Below, in pieces: positions 1 to 11,600 of a stretch of 64,000 nt of DNA; the first letter of the stretch is position 1; the number at the start of each line of letters is the position of its first letter. Under the pieces are notes generated by a model that saw nothing but the letters and a program-made list of their open reading frames with translations, was not told where the DNA came from and did no database searches. The DNA lies in contig NZ_FNLB01000005.1 of assembly GCF_900104145.1 (NCBI RefSeq), forward strand, positions 1-64,000. The letters run 5' to 3'. The position numbers were made by a program, and so were the translations under genes. The stretch comes from Pseudovibrio sp. Tun.PSC04-5.I4. Its GTDB lineage: Bacteria > Pseudomonadota > Alphaproteobacteria > Rhizobiales > Stappiaceae.

Positions 1-555
1 AACCGCTGATTGCGCAGCCGCGCCAAAATCCAGCGCTCAGCTATCAGAACTGCGCCTTCCACCTTCGCCTTATCTTTGGGTTTACGCGGACGGGCTGGAA
101 CAATCGCCGTATCGTAATGGTTGGCCATATCGCCATAGGTGCGGTTGATCGCCGGATCATAAAAACAGGCCTTGGTTACACCCGCCTTAAGATTGTCCGG
201 TACCAGTTGTGCGGCCACGCCGCCGAAGAACTCAAACGCCCTGACATTACTGGATATCCAATCAGGCAGGCTCTGCGTCCAACTGGCTTCAACATAAGTG
301 TAACTGGAGGCCCCCCCAAGGTGGCGACAAAAATTTGTGCCGTGCGCACCTTGCCGGACTTTGGGCAAACCACATCCACGGTCTGACCCGCATAATCGAG
401 AAACAGACGCTCGCCCGCAGGATGACACTGGCGCATCACCGGCGACAGCTTACCTGACCAACGGGTGTAAAGTTCACAGTACCGGCTATAGCCAAAGCCG
501 TCAGGATGAACCGCCCGGTACTCTTCCCAAAGCAACAGAGAGCACCACAAAGCGT
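1..555 (-). pseudogene. IS21-family transposase IstA, fragment
   Basis: Read on the minus strand this is the middle of an IS21-type IstA transposase. Recognisable pieces are LLWEEYRAVHPDGFGYSRYC, then FLDYAGQTVDVV (part of the integrase core), then SSYTYVEASWTQSLPDWI and GGVAAQLVPDNLKAG towards the window edge. The frame breaks at about 312-318, in a run of seven C (G on the coding strand); one more G would restore it. The N-terminal DNA-binding part is missing: homology stops near 555, where a different gene begins. The C-terminus runs off the window start and no istB is visible. It is a truncated, frame-broken remnant and probably not functional. Confidence 0.8.
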
Positions 556-596
556 GGGTATTTGCTGTTTTGGGCCATTGATGCGACGGTGTTAGG

Positions 597-1259
597 ATGG
601 CTTCACTCGGGGAAATTATCCAGCTCAAAATCCGCCTTTTAGGGATCAGCCCGATGATCTGGCGCCGGATCCTTGTTTCATCATCGACCACCCTGCACGA
701 GTTGCACGGGATTTTACAGGTGGTGATGGGGTGGGATGGCATTCATCTGTTTCAGTTTGATATTCGGGCCGTCGACTATGGTTCTTGGGAACTACATATG
801 GCGCGCCCGGATAATTCGCTGTGCGATTTCGGATTTCGCCGTAATGATCGGTTTTTCTACAATTACGATATGGGAAGTTACTGGCGACACGAAGTCCGTG
901 TTGAAAGCTTATTGGATACTGATCCCAAGAAGTTCTATCCAATTTGCACCGGTGGAACATGCGCTTGCCCACCGGAGGATTGTGGAGGAGCGAGCGGGTT
1001 TCTAGTGCGCCGGGATGAGGCCAATGACTATGACGCGTGGCGAGACTTGGACCTCTTATCTGGCTTTGCGAAAGACCTTCTGGACTGTCGTGACACGGAA
1101 CGAAGTCTGAGTGACCTGGACTTGGAGGAACTGCAGTTTGCCGTAGACCGAGTGAACGGCCGAGAGCCTTTCACATCCTGGCGTTTTTCACGCAAACAGT
1201 TGAATGCTTATTTTCGGGAGGGACGACATCGGGAGTTGATGCACCAGCAGTTGATCTGA
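597..1259 (+). CDS. pRiA4b ORF-3-like protein
   Basis: 220 residues, intact. The N-terminal half has the hallmark of the pRiA4b ORF-3 family: IIQLKIRLLGISPMIWRRI, then a TLHELHGILQVVMGW stretch, then a metal-site-like cluster later on (CTGGTCACPPEDCGG, residues about 119-133). Members are common on alphaproteobacterial plasmids and beside mobile elements; their biochemical role is not established. The gene starts directly where the IS21 remnant ends, so it was probably joined to it by a rearrangement. A short inverted repeat (GACCTGT/ACAGGTC, about 1258-1291) after the stop could be a weak terminator. Confidence 0.75.
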   Translation: MASLGEIIQLKIRLLGISPMIWRRILVSSSTTLHELHGILQVVMGWDGIHLFQFDIRAVDYGSWELHMARPDNSLCDFGFRRNDRFFYNYDMGSYWRHEVRVESLLDTDPKKFYPICTGGTCACPPEDCGGASGFLVRRDEANDYDAWRDLDLLSGFAKDLLDCRDTERSLSDLDLEELQFAVDRVNGREPFTSWRFSRKQLNAYFREGRHRELMHQQLI

Positions 1260-1380
1260 CCTGTCCAGAATCGAGCGATTTTGAACAGGTCGCGGGGCTC
1301 TGTTCAAAACTTAGCTTGACGGGGTATAGGACACAGGTAACATTACGGACACCTATTTCTTTACAGTGCACTGAGCCGAT

Positions 1381-1958
1381 ATGTCCAGAATATTTGCCTA
1401 CGCTAGGGTGTCGACCTCCGACCAAGAAACACAAAACCAAGTCGCGGAGATTGAAGCGGCTGGGTTCAAGGTCGAACCACACCGCATTGTTACAGAAACT
1501 ATCTCCGGGTCTGTATCCATTGCGCTACGCAAAGGTTTCGCCAGTTTGCTGGAGAAGCTGGAACAGGGGATGTGCTTATTGTCACCAAGCTTGATCGGCT
1601 TGGTCGCGATGCCATTGATGTGTCCAGCACTGTGGCACGGCTTGAGCAGCTTGGCATTCGCGTTCACTGCCTTGCTCTGGGTGGAGTGGATCTGACGAGT
1701 TCCGCCGGAAAGCTCACCATGGGTGTGATCAACGTAGTCGCCCAGTTTGAGCGCGACCTTTTGATCGAGCGGACACAGGCTGGTTTGGCGCGCGCAAAAT
1801 CAGAAGGGAAGACCCTGGGACGCCCACCCGCTCTGTCTGGTGAACAACAAGACATCGTACGCCAAAGGCTGGCCAATGGCGAGAGCATCTCTGCTATCGC
1901 ACGGGACATAAAGACCAGCCGGCAAACTGTCATGAGAGCTCGGGATGCTGCCGGGTAA
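1381..1958 (+). pseudogene. Serine recombinase (resolvase/invertase), frameshifted
   Basis: The first frame gives RIFAYARVSTSDQETQNQV, the catalytic-serine N-terminus of a resolvase/invertase. The second frame (from about 1572) continues with VLIVTKLDRLGRDAID, then QFERDLLIERTQAGLARAK, and a C-terminal helix-turn-helix (ISAIARDIKTSRQTVMRARD). The join falls at about 1566-1570, in a GGGG run where five G would keep one frame. Joined, the protein would be about 192 residues, normal for a small resolvase. It may be a recent pseudogene, or an intact gene if the missing G is a sequencing error. No programmed-frameshift signal was recognised. Confidence 0.8.
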
Positions 1959-1989
1959 GAAGGGCTAGTAGAGATGGACATTCAGGTAA

Positions 1990-3356
1990 GATAGCGATCA
2001 CCGCTCCAGATGGGGAGATACATGAATTTAACATTGCCGCTTTTGAAAAGGGGCATGTAGACGCCGCGAGATCGGACTAACCATTGAGGAAAGCAAGGAG
2101 CTTTTGGTGAAACTGCAACGGGAAATTGTTGCGGCCCAAACAGCGGCGTTTTGCGCTGCACGTTCAACTTGCCCAAGTTGTGCAGCTAGACTTAGGCGAA
2201 AAGGCAGCAAGCGTATTCAATATCGAACCGTCTTTGGCGATATCACCATAAACAGCCCACGCCTCAATCATTGCGGATGCCAGCCAGGGTCTGCCCAGAC
2301 CTTCAGCCCACTGACAGAACTACTGCCCGATCATGTCGCGCCGGAAATGCTCTGGCTGGAAACAAAATGGGCCTCGCTGGTCTCATATGGCATCACAGTA
2401 GATTTGCTTAAAGACGTACTGCCAATCGGAAGCGTCTGAATGCAGAAACCGTACGCAGGCATTTAGGGCGTGTTGCAAGCCGCATGGAGGCTGAGTTGGC
2501 CGACGAGCGGTACAGTTTTATCGAAACCTGTGCCTTTGATCGGGAACACCTGCCAAACCCGGAAGGCCCGATCACGGTTGGCATCGATGGCGGATATGTG
2601 CGATCGCGCGAAAAGGGCCAATCTCATTTTGAGGTCATGGTTGGCAAATCCATCCCCACAGACCAACCAGATCGTTACCTTGGCCTTGTGCAAAGCCATG
2701 ATGAAAAACCAAAACGGCGATTGCATGAAGTCCTGAAAGAACAGGGTTGGCAAGAAAATCAGCAAGTCACATTTATGACCGATGGCGGCGAAACTGTCAT
2801 CAATATTGCCCGTAATATGGCCCCTGCGTGTGAACATCTTCTGGACTGGTTCCATGTCACGATGCGCATCACCGTGATGGGGCAATATGTCAAAGGCCTT
2901 GCCCATCTGAACTCGAATGAGGCCGGGGAGATGGCCAGTGCGCTTCGTCAGATCAAAGGGTATCTATGGAATGGCAATCTGCATGATGGGCAGGCGGCCA
3001 TAGATGATTTGGTCATGGACCTTGACGAAATCGAAACGGAATACGCCAGCATTAAGGCCCTACGAAAAGCAGCAGCCGAATTCCAGACTTACATAGCCAA
3101 CACCGCCTGGATGATCCCGAACTATGCAGAACGACGACGTTACGGCGAACGTGTTTCTACCGGCTTTGTCGAAAGCACTGTCAATACCGTTGTCGGTAAG
3201 CGGTTTTGCAAACGCCAGCAGATGCGCTGGTCAAAAACCGGTGCTCATCTCATGCTGCAAACCCGGACACGCACGCTGGACGGCACACTGCGCACAAAGT
3301 TCCGGCAATGGTATCCGGGCATGAAGCCAGACGGGGAAGCAAAAATGGCAGCCTAA
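1990..3356 (+). pseudogene. ISKra4-family transposase, frameshifted
   Basis: Three overlapping frames assemble into an ISKra4-type transposase. The first is FEKGHVDAA near 2040-2075. The second, from about 2076, runs LTIEESKELLVKLQREIVAA, a CPSC zinc finger and SPLTELLPDHVAPEMLWLE. The third, from about 2425, runs KRLNAETVRRHLGRVASR, VGIDGGYVR, FMTDGGETV and LDWFHVTMRITVMGQYVKG, to a normal C-terminus at 3356. The D residues of GIDGGY and TDGG and the distal LDWFH motif are those of the family catalytic core. Two one-base deletions (about 2075 and 2425) break it, so it cannot make a single transposase as written. It abuts an IS5-type remnant at its 3' side. Confidence 0.75.
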
Positions 3357-4119
3357 TTGCCCCACGCTTTGTTGTACTCTCCTTTGAGGCAGACTCAAGG
3401 GTTTGTGAGGTCTGTGTTCCATTTGATGGAGTTGGTTTTACCGGTTCCTGACTTTTCAATCCTGTCGCGCCGCGCAGATGGCTTGAAACTTTCAAATCCC
3501 AAACCGCGAACGAACTCAGAGCCAGTAGAGCTGGTAATCGATAGTACAGGCGTTAAGATCTTTGGTGCCGGAGAATGGCAGGAAACCAAGCATGGAACCA
3601 GGATAAAGCGCAGAACTTGGCGCAAACTTCACCTTGGCCTTGATCTGAATACCGGCGAAATCGTATGTTCTGAACTGACCGAAGACAATGTTGGTGATCC
3701 AACCGTTGTGCCGGATCTGTTGGATCAGATCGAAGATACAGTTGCCACGTTCCTTGGTGATGGCGCTTATGATGGGGCGCCTGTGAGGCAAGAATTAGCA
3801 GACCGTTTTGAAGGTATCGAGGTCATCATTCCACCTCCCAAAACAGCTATCCCCGGCTCACAGGCTACGACCACTCCCACTGCTCGCAACCGGGATATTC
3901 TTGCATTCAAAAGAACGGCAGGATGTCTTGGCAAAAGCAAACCGGATATGGCCGAAGGTCTCGAGGCGAAACTTTGATGGGTCGCTTTAAGCAGGTGATC
4001 GGGACCACGCTCCGGTCACGAAAGTTGAACAATCAGAGGACAGAGCAAAACTTGGCGTCGCCGTTCTCAACACAATGACCGCCCTCGGACGCGCCACGTT
4101 CGAGAAGGTTTCTGCATGA
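3357..4119 (+). pseudogene. IS5-family transposase, N-truncated and frameshifted
   Basis: The reading frame carries ALLYSPLRQTQGFVRS, PVPDFSILSRR and VELVIDSTGVKIFG, where the aspartate is the first DDE residue. HLGLDLNTGEIVCSELTED and FLGDGAYDGAP (second aspartate) follow, and then VIIPPPKTA. The frame is lost at about 3900, resumes one frame over as RMSWQKQTGYGRRSRGETLM and GRFKQVIG, and is lost again at about 4045 before LGVAVLNTMTALGRATFEK and a stop at 4117-4119. Both breaks fit single-base deletions. The N-terminal quarter is missing where the ISKra4 remnant joins. A terminal repeat (GGCGCTGTTGCAC on the minus strand) lies near 4158-4170. Confidence 0.75.
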
Positions 4120-4170
4120 TCAGATGCATGGGATTGGGCAAGCTGCAAGCTAATTTCGAATTGTGCAACA

Positions 4171-4320
4171 GCGCCACGCCAGTGTGCCAGAAGCTAGAAA
4201 GGCCATCGGTAAATTCATCGCCTTTTATAATCAGAAACGCCCACATTCATCGCTTGACTGGAATACCCCGGATCAGGCTTACTTCAACCACCCGCAAGGC
4301 ATAACTCAAGCTGCGGCGTA
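4171..4320 (+). pseudogene. IS3-family OrfB, C-terminal fragment
   Basis: This gives about 48 residues from the end of an IS3-family transposase: EARKAIGKFIAFYN, QKRPHSSLDWNTPDQAYF, then a stop at 4318-4320. The E and the FYN-RPHSSL motif are typical of the last part of the OrfB rve core. It begins directly after an IS5-type terminal repeat and ends against another IS5 fragment, so it is a short scrap in a nested mosaic and has no coding value. Confidence 0.7.
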
Positions 4321-4371
4321 ATCGGAGCCGATCTACTTATAAAACACGATCAACTGTCCAAACAAACGGGA

Positions 4372-4518
4372 CCACCTCTCTTCAATCCAAACCGTGACAT
4401 CGCCGCGACGACGCAAGCTTTCATTATACTTCGACCAGTTCGTCACTTTGTATTTGGCTTTGGCAAACTTATGTCGGCGATCAGCATTGGCTTTAAACGG
4501 CATGAAGTGAATCTTCAT
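4372..4518 (-). pseudogene. IS5-family transposase, N-terminal fragment
   Basis: On the minus strand this reads MPFKANADRRHKFAKAKYKV, then TNWSKYNESLRRRGDVTVWI, the usual start of an IS5-group transposase. Its left terminal repeat (GGCGCTGTTGCATAAAT) lies just upstream at about 4556-4572. The reading stops being IS5-like near 4372, where the IS3 scrap cuts it. About 49 residues remain of roughly 300. Confidence 0.7.
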
Positions 4519-4572
4519 TGAAGGAAATATCAGCCGGAATATACGCCTGAAGCGTATTTATGCAACAGCGCC

Positions 4573-4659
4573 AATCAGAGGGCCGAAACAAAGATTGGCG
4601 TTAGCATTCTCAACACAATAACCAAACTCGGCAGGCCCGCGTTCGAAGCAACCCCATGA
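4573..4659 (+). pseudogene. IS5-family transposase, C-terminal fragment
   Basis: Twenty-eight codons (NQRAETKIGVSILNTITKLG, then RPAFEATP, stop) match the C-terminus of an IS5-family transposase. A closely similar tail is found at about 4060-4119. A likely outer terminal repeat, GGCCTTGTTGCACGGG on the minus strand, lies at about 4700-4716. The fragment starts directly after the terminal repeat of the neighbouring IS5 scrap. A further solo end-like sequence (GCAACAGGGCC) sits at about 4866. From 4660 to 4930 nothing else is recognised apart from a likely promoter region for the next gene. Confidence 0.6.
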
Positions 4660-4930
4660 CCTGAATTTACGGGTTTGGGCGTGCTTTAAGCTATTCACGA
4701 CCCGTGCAACAAGGCCGGGTCAATCAGTTTTCCAGGTTATCACGAGCCTTGCAGAATAGCTGTGTCCAAAGGTAAGCCAATCTTAACCATCGGAAAACTT
4801 TGCGACACAACCCTCACTGGAATACCTCTTGCTTTACCCAAACATCAGGCATCCGAATATTATTTGCAACAGGGCCGTTATAATTGCGTATATATTAATT
4901 ACACGTATAAAGTTTGGGGATTAGTTTTCA

Positions 4931-5674
4931 ATGAAAATTACTATGGTACAGCAAATCGGATTGTATACCGCCTGCATACTCGGCACGCTGGCATGCTGGA
5001 CCGTGTTCCCATGGGGCATTGTTTGTATCCCGTTCGTATATACAGTCTGTTGTATCGCTCCCATATTACCTATTATCAAAAACGACAAGCCAGAGAGCAT
5101 TAACGCTACGGAGCTCAAAACCTCATTATTGATATTCGCAAGTCCGCTTCTTCCGATTCTACTTTTAGCTTTAGATAATGGCTTAATAATTCGCGTTGTC
5201 GATGTACTAATAAGTACAGTACAAGTCATGAATATTGCTGAAAATAGTACTGATCTTGATAAGTTATTAAAGGCAAACTCAGAATACCTAGGAAGTGTAA
5301 ACCAAGCACAAGACATGATTTATCTTTTATTTTTTGGGTATTCTTCTGCATCTTTGATGTCTTTTTATACGATCAGACATGCGCAGTCATTCTATCGCAC
5401 TTTGCTGTTTTACGCCAATGTAACAAACCCTAAAAAGGCATTAATAACATGTATTGTTATTATGATATCTTTATTGTCCTCCCTAATATGGATGGTGTCT
5501 GACTGCATTACCCCTCAACGATCTTCACTGCACGTAGTTGTTGACTTTTGCTATGCTTACAAGCTTGGAGACTTCTTCTTCCTTACAAACTTATTATTCG
5601 TATCAATGATCAATATTATCTTTTTTTGTTTTATCTCAATTGCGGTGATTGCCGCGACATGGAGTGAAAAGTGA
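4931..5674 (+). CDS. Multipass inner-membrane protein coupled to RTX gene
   Basis: 247 residues. Hydrophobic segments lie at about 8-28 and 30-48, 66-88, 130-150, 176-196 and 220-243, so five or six membrane spans are likely, with short loops. No family was recognised. The stop codon overlaps the GTG start of the giant RTX gene (5671), so translation is probably coupled and the two products act together. A role in assembling, anchoring or regulating the RTX protein is inferred only from this. The region is AT-richer than its surroundings. A TATA-like upstream stretch near 4885-4905 and a GGGGATT-like ribosome site before 4931 suggest the cassette's promoter is here. Confidence 0.7.
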   Translation: MKITMVQQIGLYTACILGTLACWTVFPWGIVCIPFVYTVCCIAPILPIIKNDKPESINATELKTSLLIFASPLLPILLLALDNGLIIRVVDVLISTVQVMNIAENSTDLDKLLKANSEYLGSVNQAQDMIYLLFFGYSSASLMSFYTIRHAQSFYRTLLFYANVTNPKKALITCIVIMISLLSSLIWMVSDCITPQRSSLHVVVDFCYAYKLGDFFFLTNLLFVSMINIIFFCFISIAVIAATWSEK

Positions 5675-8600
5675 CTGTTACCGCAAATCCTATTTCAAAT
5701 GAAGAATATGAAGGTCTAACCACCGAAGACAAGAAGAATGCTTGGACTGCAGTCGGCCTATCTTTGAATGCTTATTGGAGCAAGATCGATATTTTGCTTG
5801 AGAGTGCAATTCAAAATGCAACTAGTGAAAAGGTTATTGGTGAACTAGTTGAAATGCAAAAGTATGCTAGCAAAGCTGGTGCTGCCTTCGGTGTAATTTT
5901 CTCTGCTGTTGATGAATTTGTTCTTGATCAGACTGACCGTAGCGTAGAATGGAGCACCATCAGGGTTGCTGTCAGAGCGCTCATAGGCTGGGGAACCGCT
6001 GCTGGTACCGCGGCATTGGTTGGAGGGGCGGCAGGTTTTTCCGTCGGAGGCCCTTTTGGAGCAGGTGTCGGGATTGTATCTGGAATTGTCGCTAGCTTTG
6101 TCACCGACAACGCTGCCGTTTTCATTCTCGATTCTATAGAGAACTCGTTTGACCTTGAGTTCTTTGCTCAGGAAAAAATTCCCGAGATGTACGCGATACA
6201 TGCTGGCTATGGTCATTTTGTTGATGTTCGCGAAGGCAACACAATCCATGTGAATGGCGGCCGCAAAGCACCGATGGTTGCTGCAGGAAGCGGTAACGAT
6301 ACCATTCATGGCTCTGACCAAAATAGCCAAGAGTACGGTGCAGACAATATCGACGGTGGAAGCGGTAACGATACGATTTATGGTCAGCGCGGGAATGATG
6401 TGCTGTACGGCGGCACCGGGAACGATACCATCTATGGGGGCGATCATGATGATGAGATCTTGGGTGGGAATGGAACTGATACCATCTATGGAGGAAGTGG
6501 GTCAGATGTGATCTACGGCGGAGAAGGGGATGATGTCATCTCTGGTGAAGGAGGTTCAAATTACTCTGATCCAACAGAATCCGATAGCGATGAAATTTAT
6601 GGGATGGTCGGTGATGATAAGATTACGGTAGGTGTCGGTGATCATTTAGTCTTTGGTGGAGAGGGCAATGACGTGCTCGTTGGCGAGGAATCCAGCGGTG
6701 ACTTCCATGGCGGAGCGGGTGATGACAAAATTACAGTAGAAGGTGCCGAAAGCGGGCAAACTCATGTTTTTGGAGATGGGGGCAACGATACCATTAAGGT
6801 TGGCAAAAATGTTGATCAGGTTGATGGGGGCGATGGCGATGACAAAATTGAAGTAACCGATACAGATGGTAACCGTATGGTCATAACCGGAGGGGCAGGC
6901 TACGACAACATTCATGGCTCCTCTGATGGTGAGGATATTTACGGTAATGATGACCATGACGTCCTTTATGGCCATGAAGGGAAAGATAATCTTTATGGCG
7001 GTGATTCCAGAGACACACTGGATGGAGGAGATGACACCGATATTGACCGCCTGATGGGGGGAGATGGAAGCGACACCTATTACGCTTATAGTAATGATAT
7101 CATTGATGACTCCGATAATAGCGGAAAAGTCTTCTTTAATGGCATATTGCTAAACGGTGGGGAGATAAAGAAAGACTCCTGCGATGACGACGATGAAAAA
7201 AATAAGAGCGACGATGAAGACACGATCGAAGGTCGCAAAGGAGAAATCTATCATCGCAGCAATAGTGGCCTTACCGTCGAGTACAATGGCCAAAAGCTCA
7301 CCATTAAGAGCTGGAGGTCTAACGGTGATCTAGGAATTTCCTTCGACCCGGAAGGTCCTGAAGGTGGCGACTCCTGCGATCCATCACCAGATCATTATGG
7401 ATCTCCGTTGGTTCTTGATATGGACGGAGACGGCGTCGAACTGATTTCGCTTTCTGATTCAGTTTCATTTTTTGACATTGATAGTGATGGTATCAGAGAA
7501 AGAACCGGTTGGGTTGCAGCAGATGATGCTCTCTTAGCTCTGGATAAAAATGGGAATGGAGTCATCGATGACTCCAACGAGCTGTTCGGATATGGGGAAA
7601 CTTTTTCTTCTGGCGACGATGATACGTTTTCTGGTCCTGGTGGTCTTAACATACGGTATGGCAACGGTTTTGATGCTCTAGCCTATTATGACTCAAACAA
7701 TGATGGCAAGATTGATAAAAATGATGACATATTTTCTCAATTACAGATCTGGCAAGATGCAAACGGCGACGGCGTTTCCGACACAGAAGAGTTGAAATCT
7801 CTCGCTGAGGCGGGAGTTACCAGCCTGTCTTTGAACTCAAGTCCGGCGAACGAAAAGAATCAAGAGAATCTTGTAACAGACAAGGGAACATACTCTGGCG
7901 TAAATGGCGAACAGGAACTTCTCGATGTTTGGTTCAAGTTCAACCAATACGACATCAAATACGAGGCGATAAATAACGTCGGCCCCGCAATACTTGCACT
8001 TCCCAACCTATCTGGAGGAGGCCGTGTTCGCGATTTGCAAACGACTTGCTCGGAGGATCCAGTTCTCCTTGAGCTTGTCGAACGTTTTGCCAACTTAAGT
8101 ATTGATGGCGTTGATCAAGTAAGTGATCTTGTTGACCAAATTTTGTATCGTTGGGCAGGCACCTCAGTTGATCTAGAGCCGAGTTCCCGCGGCACTCATC
8201 GTGGCGTTTTCGCGGATGCGCGGAAAATCTCAGTAATTGAGGCCTTTGCAGATACGGAGTTTAGGCAGCATGACAGCAAAAGCCCTCTCCCCAAGGCGGG
8301 TGCTGTACTGACAGACCAGTATGCGATGATCCACCGCAATATGCTGGCCCGATTGATGGTTCAAACCGATTTAGGTAGTGAGTTACTGCCTGAACTTCAG
8401 CTAAGACCTCCGCATTTTCTGATTTTGGAAGCAGAGGTTTCAAGCGATGTTGCATTGCAACGCCTCGCCGACAATGCGCCGGCGGGTTGGGCCGAGAAAA
8501 TGGCCTTCTACCATGCTGGCTTGCAATTGTTCGACACCGTCTTTCTGTCGTTTTTCGATATAAAGCAGCTTGATAACGGGAAGAGCGCTTACAAACAGAA

Positions 8601-11600
8601 GGTCGAAGACATCTTGTCCTCAATCGGCCTTGACGTTCAATACGACGACTTCATGGTTTCCAATATCGGGGGGAATGGAGACGACAATATATTGATGATT
8701 ACAACACCTGGAAACCAGTTCGGTAGTGAAAACTCAATCGCGATTGGTGGGAAAGGTGATGACAAAATCAAGCTTGGCAGCGGTCAAGATTATCATTCAG
8801 ATTCTGGTGTAAATTCAGTATACTGGGGTAAAAATCAGGGCAATGACACCATTCTCATTGGAAATGGCTGGGACAAACATAAAGTTATACTTCCTGAGGT
8901 TGGCTTTGATGAATGTGAGTTTATTCTAAATGCAGATGGCGGTGGTTTCCGTCTGACCATAAAAATATCTGCAACAGGAGAAACTCTGACGATCGTAAGC
9001 GACTCGCTTAACGTCGCCAAAATGAATTTTCTATTCGAATTCGACGCTAATTTCACAAAGAATATTGTTGATATCATCGCCGAAAATAAAACGGTGACTG
9101 AAGGAGAAGACTTCTTAATTCAAGCGAAGAGCGAGGAGCTTGACGGTCTTGGAGGGGACGACCAGTTGGTTGGTTCTGATGAGAGTTCAACCTACAAGTT
9201 TGATCTTGGGTATGGTCATGACACTATATTCGACAGAGCGGCAGCAGGCGTCATAAATACGGTAAAGTTCGGCACGAATGTAACCCTGGATGACCTTGAA
9301 TTTAGCTATTTGAGAGCAGGAGTTCACAACGACCTTCAAATCAAGATCTCAGGTACGGATGACAGCCTGACAATCATTCGTCAGATGAAGGGGCAATACC
9401 CTATTGTCGACAGGTTCGAATTTAGCAATGGCACAGTTCTGACGTATCTGGACATTGTAAACCTGCTCCATACTGAAGACGGTCAAATTGTCGGAACCGG
9501 CGGAAATGACACTTTTCACATGAACGCCACTGAGGATACGCTGTATCTGGGCGGAGATGGCGCGGATACCTACAAGTACTATGCGGGCGAAGCTACTCAC
9601 TCAATTACTGAGGAGTTATATTCTGGCACTGTCGATCGCATTGTTTTCGACTCTCCACGGAGTCAAATAGAAGTAACCCAAGATGATGATTATTACTATT
9701 TCAGCATCAAAGACACCTCTGGAAAGCTTGCAGTTCAAAAGCAATACTCCGGCATAGACTACTTCAGATTTTCAGACAACGGAGCGGACTACAACCTCAA
9801 AGACCTTCTTCGAATGTTAGATACGACAGGCTTTGACAGTGGCGCTATTGTTGGCAGTGATGAGAGCGAAACGCTCAATGGTACCACTGGTGACGACATT
9901 ATATTCGGGCTCCTAGGGAATGATAATATCTACGGCGGCGACGGCGATGATATTCTTTATGGCGGAGAAGGGACTGACACCCTTGACGGTGGAAGTGGTG
10001 ATGACACCCTCATTGGAGATGGTGGCGTCAGTGATTTTGATGGCGGTGAGGGGAATGACCTGATTATTATTTCTGACAAACGTCCATCCTTCTTCTACGA
10101 TATTGGCGACGGAGATGATGTAATTCTCCAGGAACGCTGGGTTCAAACTTTCTCAGTTTCGGTACATCTTGGCGACAACATTCTTCCGGAAGATCTTACA
10201 TTTTCGTTCGTCGCGTTCGATAGTACTGCGTACAAAGGCAAGTACAGTTTTATTGATACGAACTGGGCTATGAAGATTGAAGTTGCTGGTTCAGGGAGCA
10301 TGACCTTTGCCCTTGATAGCTTTGATAGCTTCAGTGTATTTGCAGCTGTCAACTTTTCAAACGCCAGTGGCGCGGATGAGATCTACTTCCGCGACATCAT
10401 TGAGGAGTTGCGCAATTCGTCCGATGAAGATCAGGTCATCGTGGGGTCATTCCGTAGTGATGAGATTTCTAGCGGTAAGGGTAACGATGTCCTGGCAGGG
10501 GGCGGAGGTTCCGATACATTCAAGTTCGACGCTGGGGATGGACACGACACTATTGACGTGTCAGTTAACGAAACTTACGGCTTATCTGGTCGTGGAACCA
10601 TCTCCTTCGGAGATGGTATTACCGCTTCGGATTTGAGTTTTTCTAGATCTGGCGAACAGTATCAAAACCTTACGATCACCTATAGCGCGACTGACTCTGT
10701 AACTATTGTCAATCAATATGCGGTCATTGCAAACTTTGTCGGAGTTCAATCTGAGAGCTATGCCTCCACGATAAAATTCTCGGATGGAACTAAGCTCGAC
10801 TTAAGTGAGGTTGAGGCGGACTTAATGGTGTCGGGCTATGGCGATGATACACTTATCGGTTCTGGAGGTGCAGATACCTTTGCAGCAAGTGCTGGCAATG
10901 ATGTGCTGCAGGGCTTGCATGGCGATGATACCTATCACTTCAATAGTGGCGCTGGTGAAGATCTCATTCTCGAAAACTCAGCAAACCTTCGTTACCAAAC
11001 AAGTCATGTGGAATTTGGAGAGCTTCCTGTCGATACCTACAGGGAAATTGACAAGCTGGAGTTTGGTGCGGACATATCTTTTGAGGATTTGGAATTTGAG
11101 GTTGTTGGTGAGAATAGCACCGACCTGAAAATTTACATTAAGAACAGCTCTGACAGTATCACTATTAAAGACCAGTTGAACCCTCAGGAAAATTGGGGCC
11201 GTCTATCTGAAGTGAACATCGACGCCATAAATGCCGATGAACTTGGCCCGAATGGTGAGATCTCAAAAGCTTACTGGATGAAAAATCTTGCAAGCAGCTT
11301 TGGTGTGGAAGCTCTCTTTTCCAGCGGGATTGAGCGATTTATCTTTGCTGATGGTACCGAGTACACCCGCCAAGAATTTGCAACAAAAGTGGGATATACG
11401 GAACAAACTTCCGAGGGCTTCATTTTTACGGACGAAAACGGGGGTACTCTGGATGGCGGTGCCGGGGAGGACGTCCTTGAAGGGGGAACTGGAAACGATA
11501 TCATCAAATTCGGAGAAGGCTATGACAACGATGTTGTTTCCGACGATGGAGGCTGGGACACCATCGAGTTTAATGGCGATGTATCCTTCGGTGAGATCGT

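Noticed and set aside
300..330. Programmed frameshift in istA at the G run
   Set aside because: IS21 istA is not known to use one, and similar one-base breaks affect all neighbouring IS genes, pointing to decay or sequencing error.
4762..5103. 113-residue frame before and over the membrane-protein gene
   Set aside because: Overlaps the start of the better-supported gene at 4931 in another frame and has no family resemblance.
5845..6447. 200-residue frame antisense to the RTX gene
   Set aside because: Arises from the repetitive glycine/aspartate codons of the RTX repeats; no independent features.
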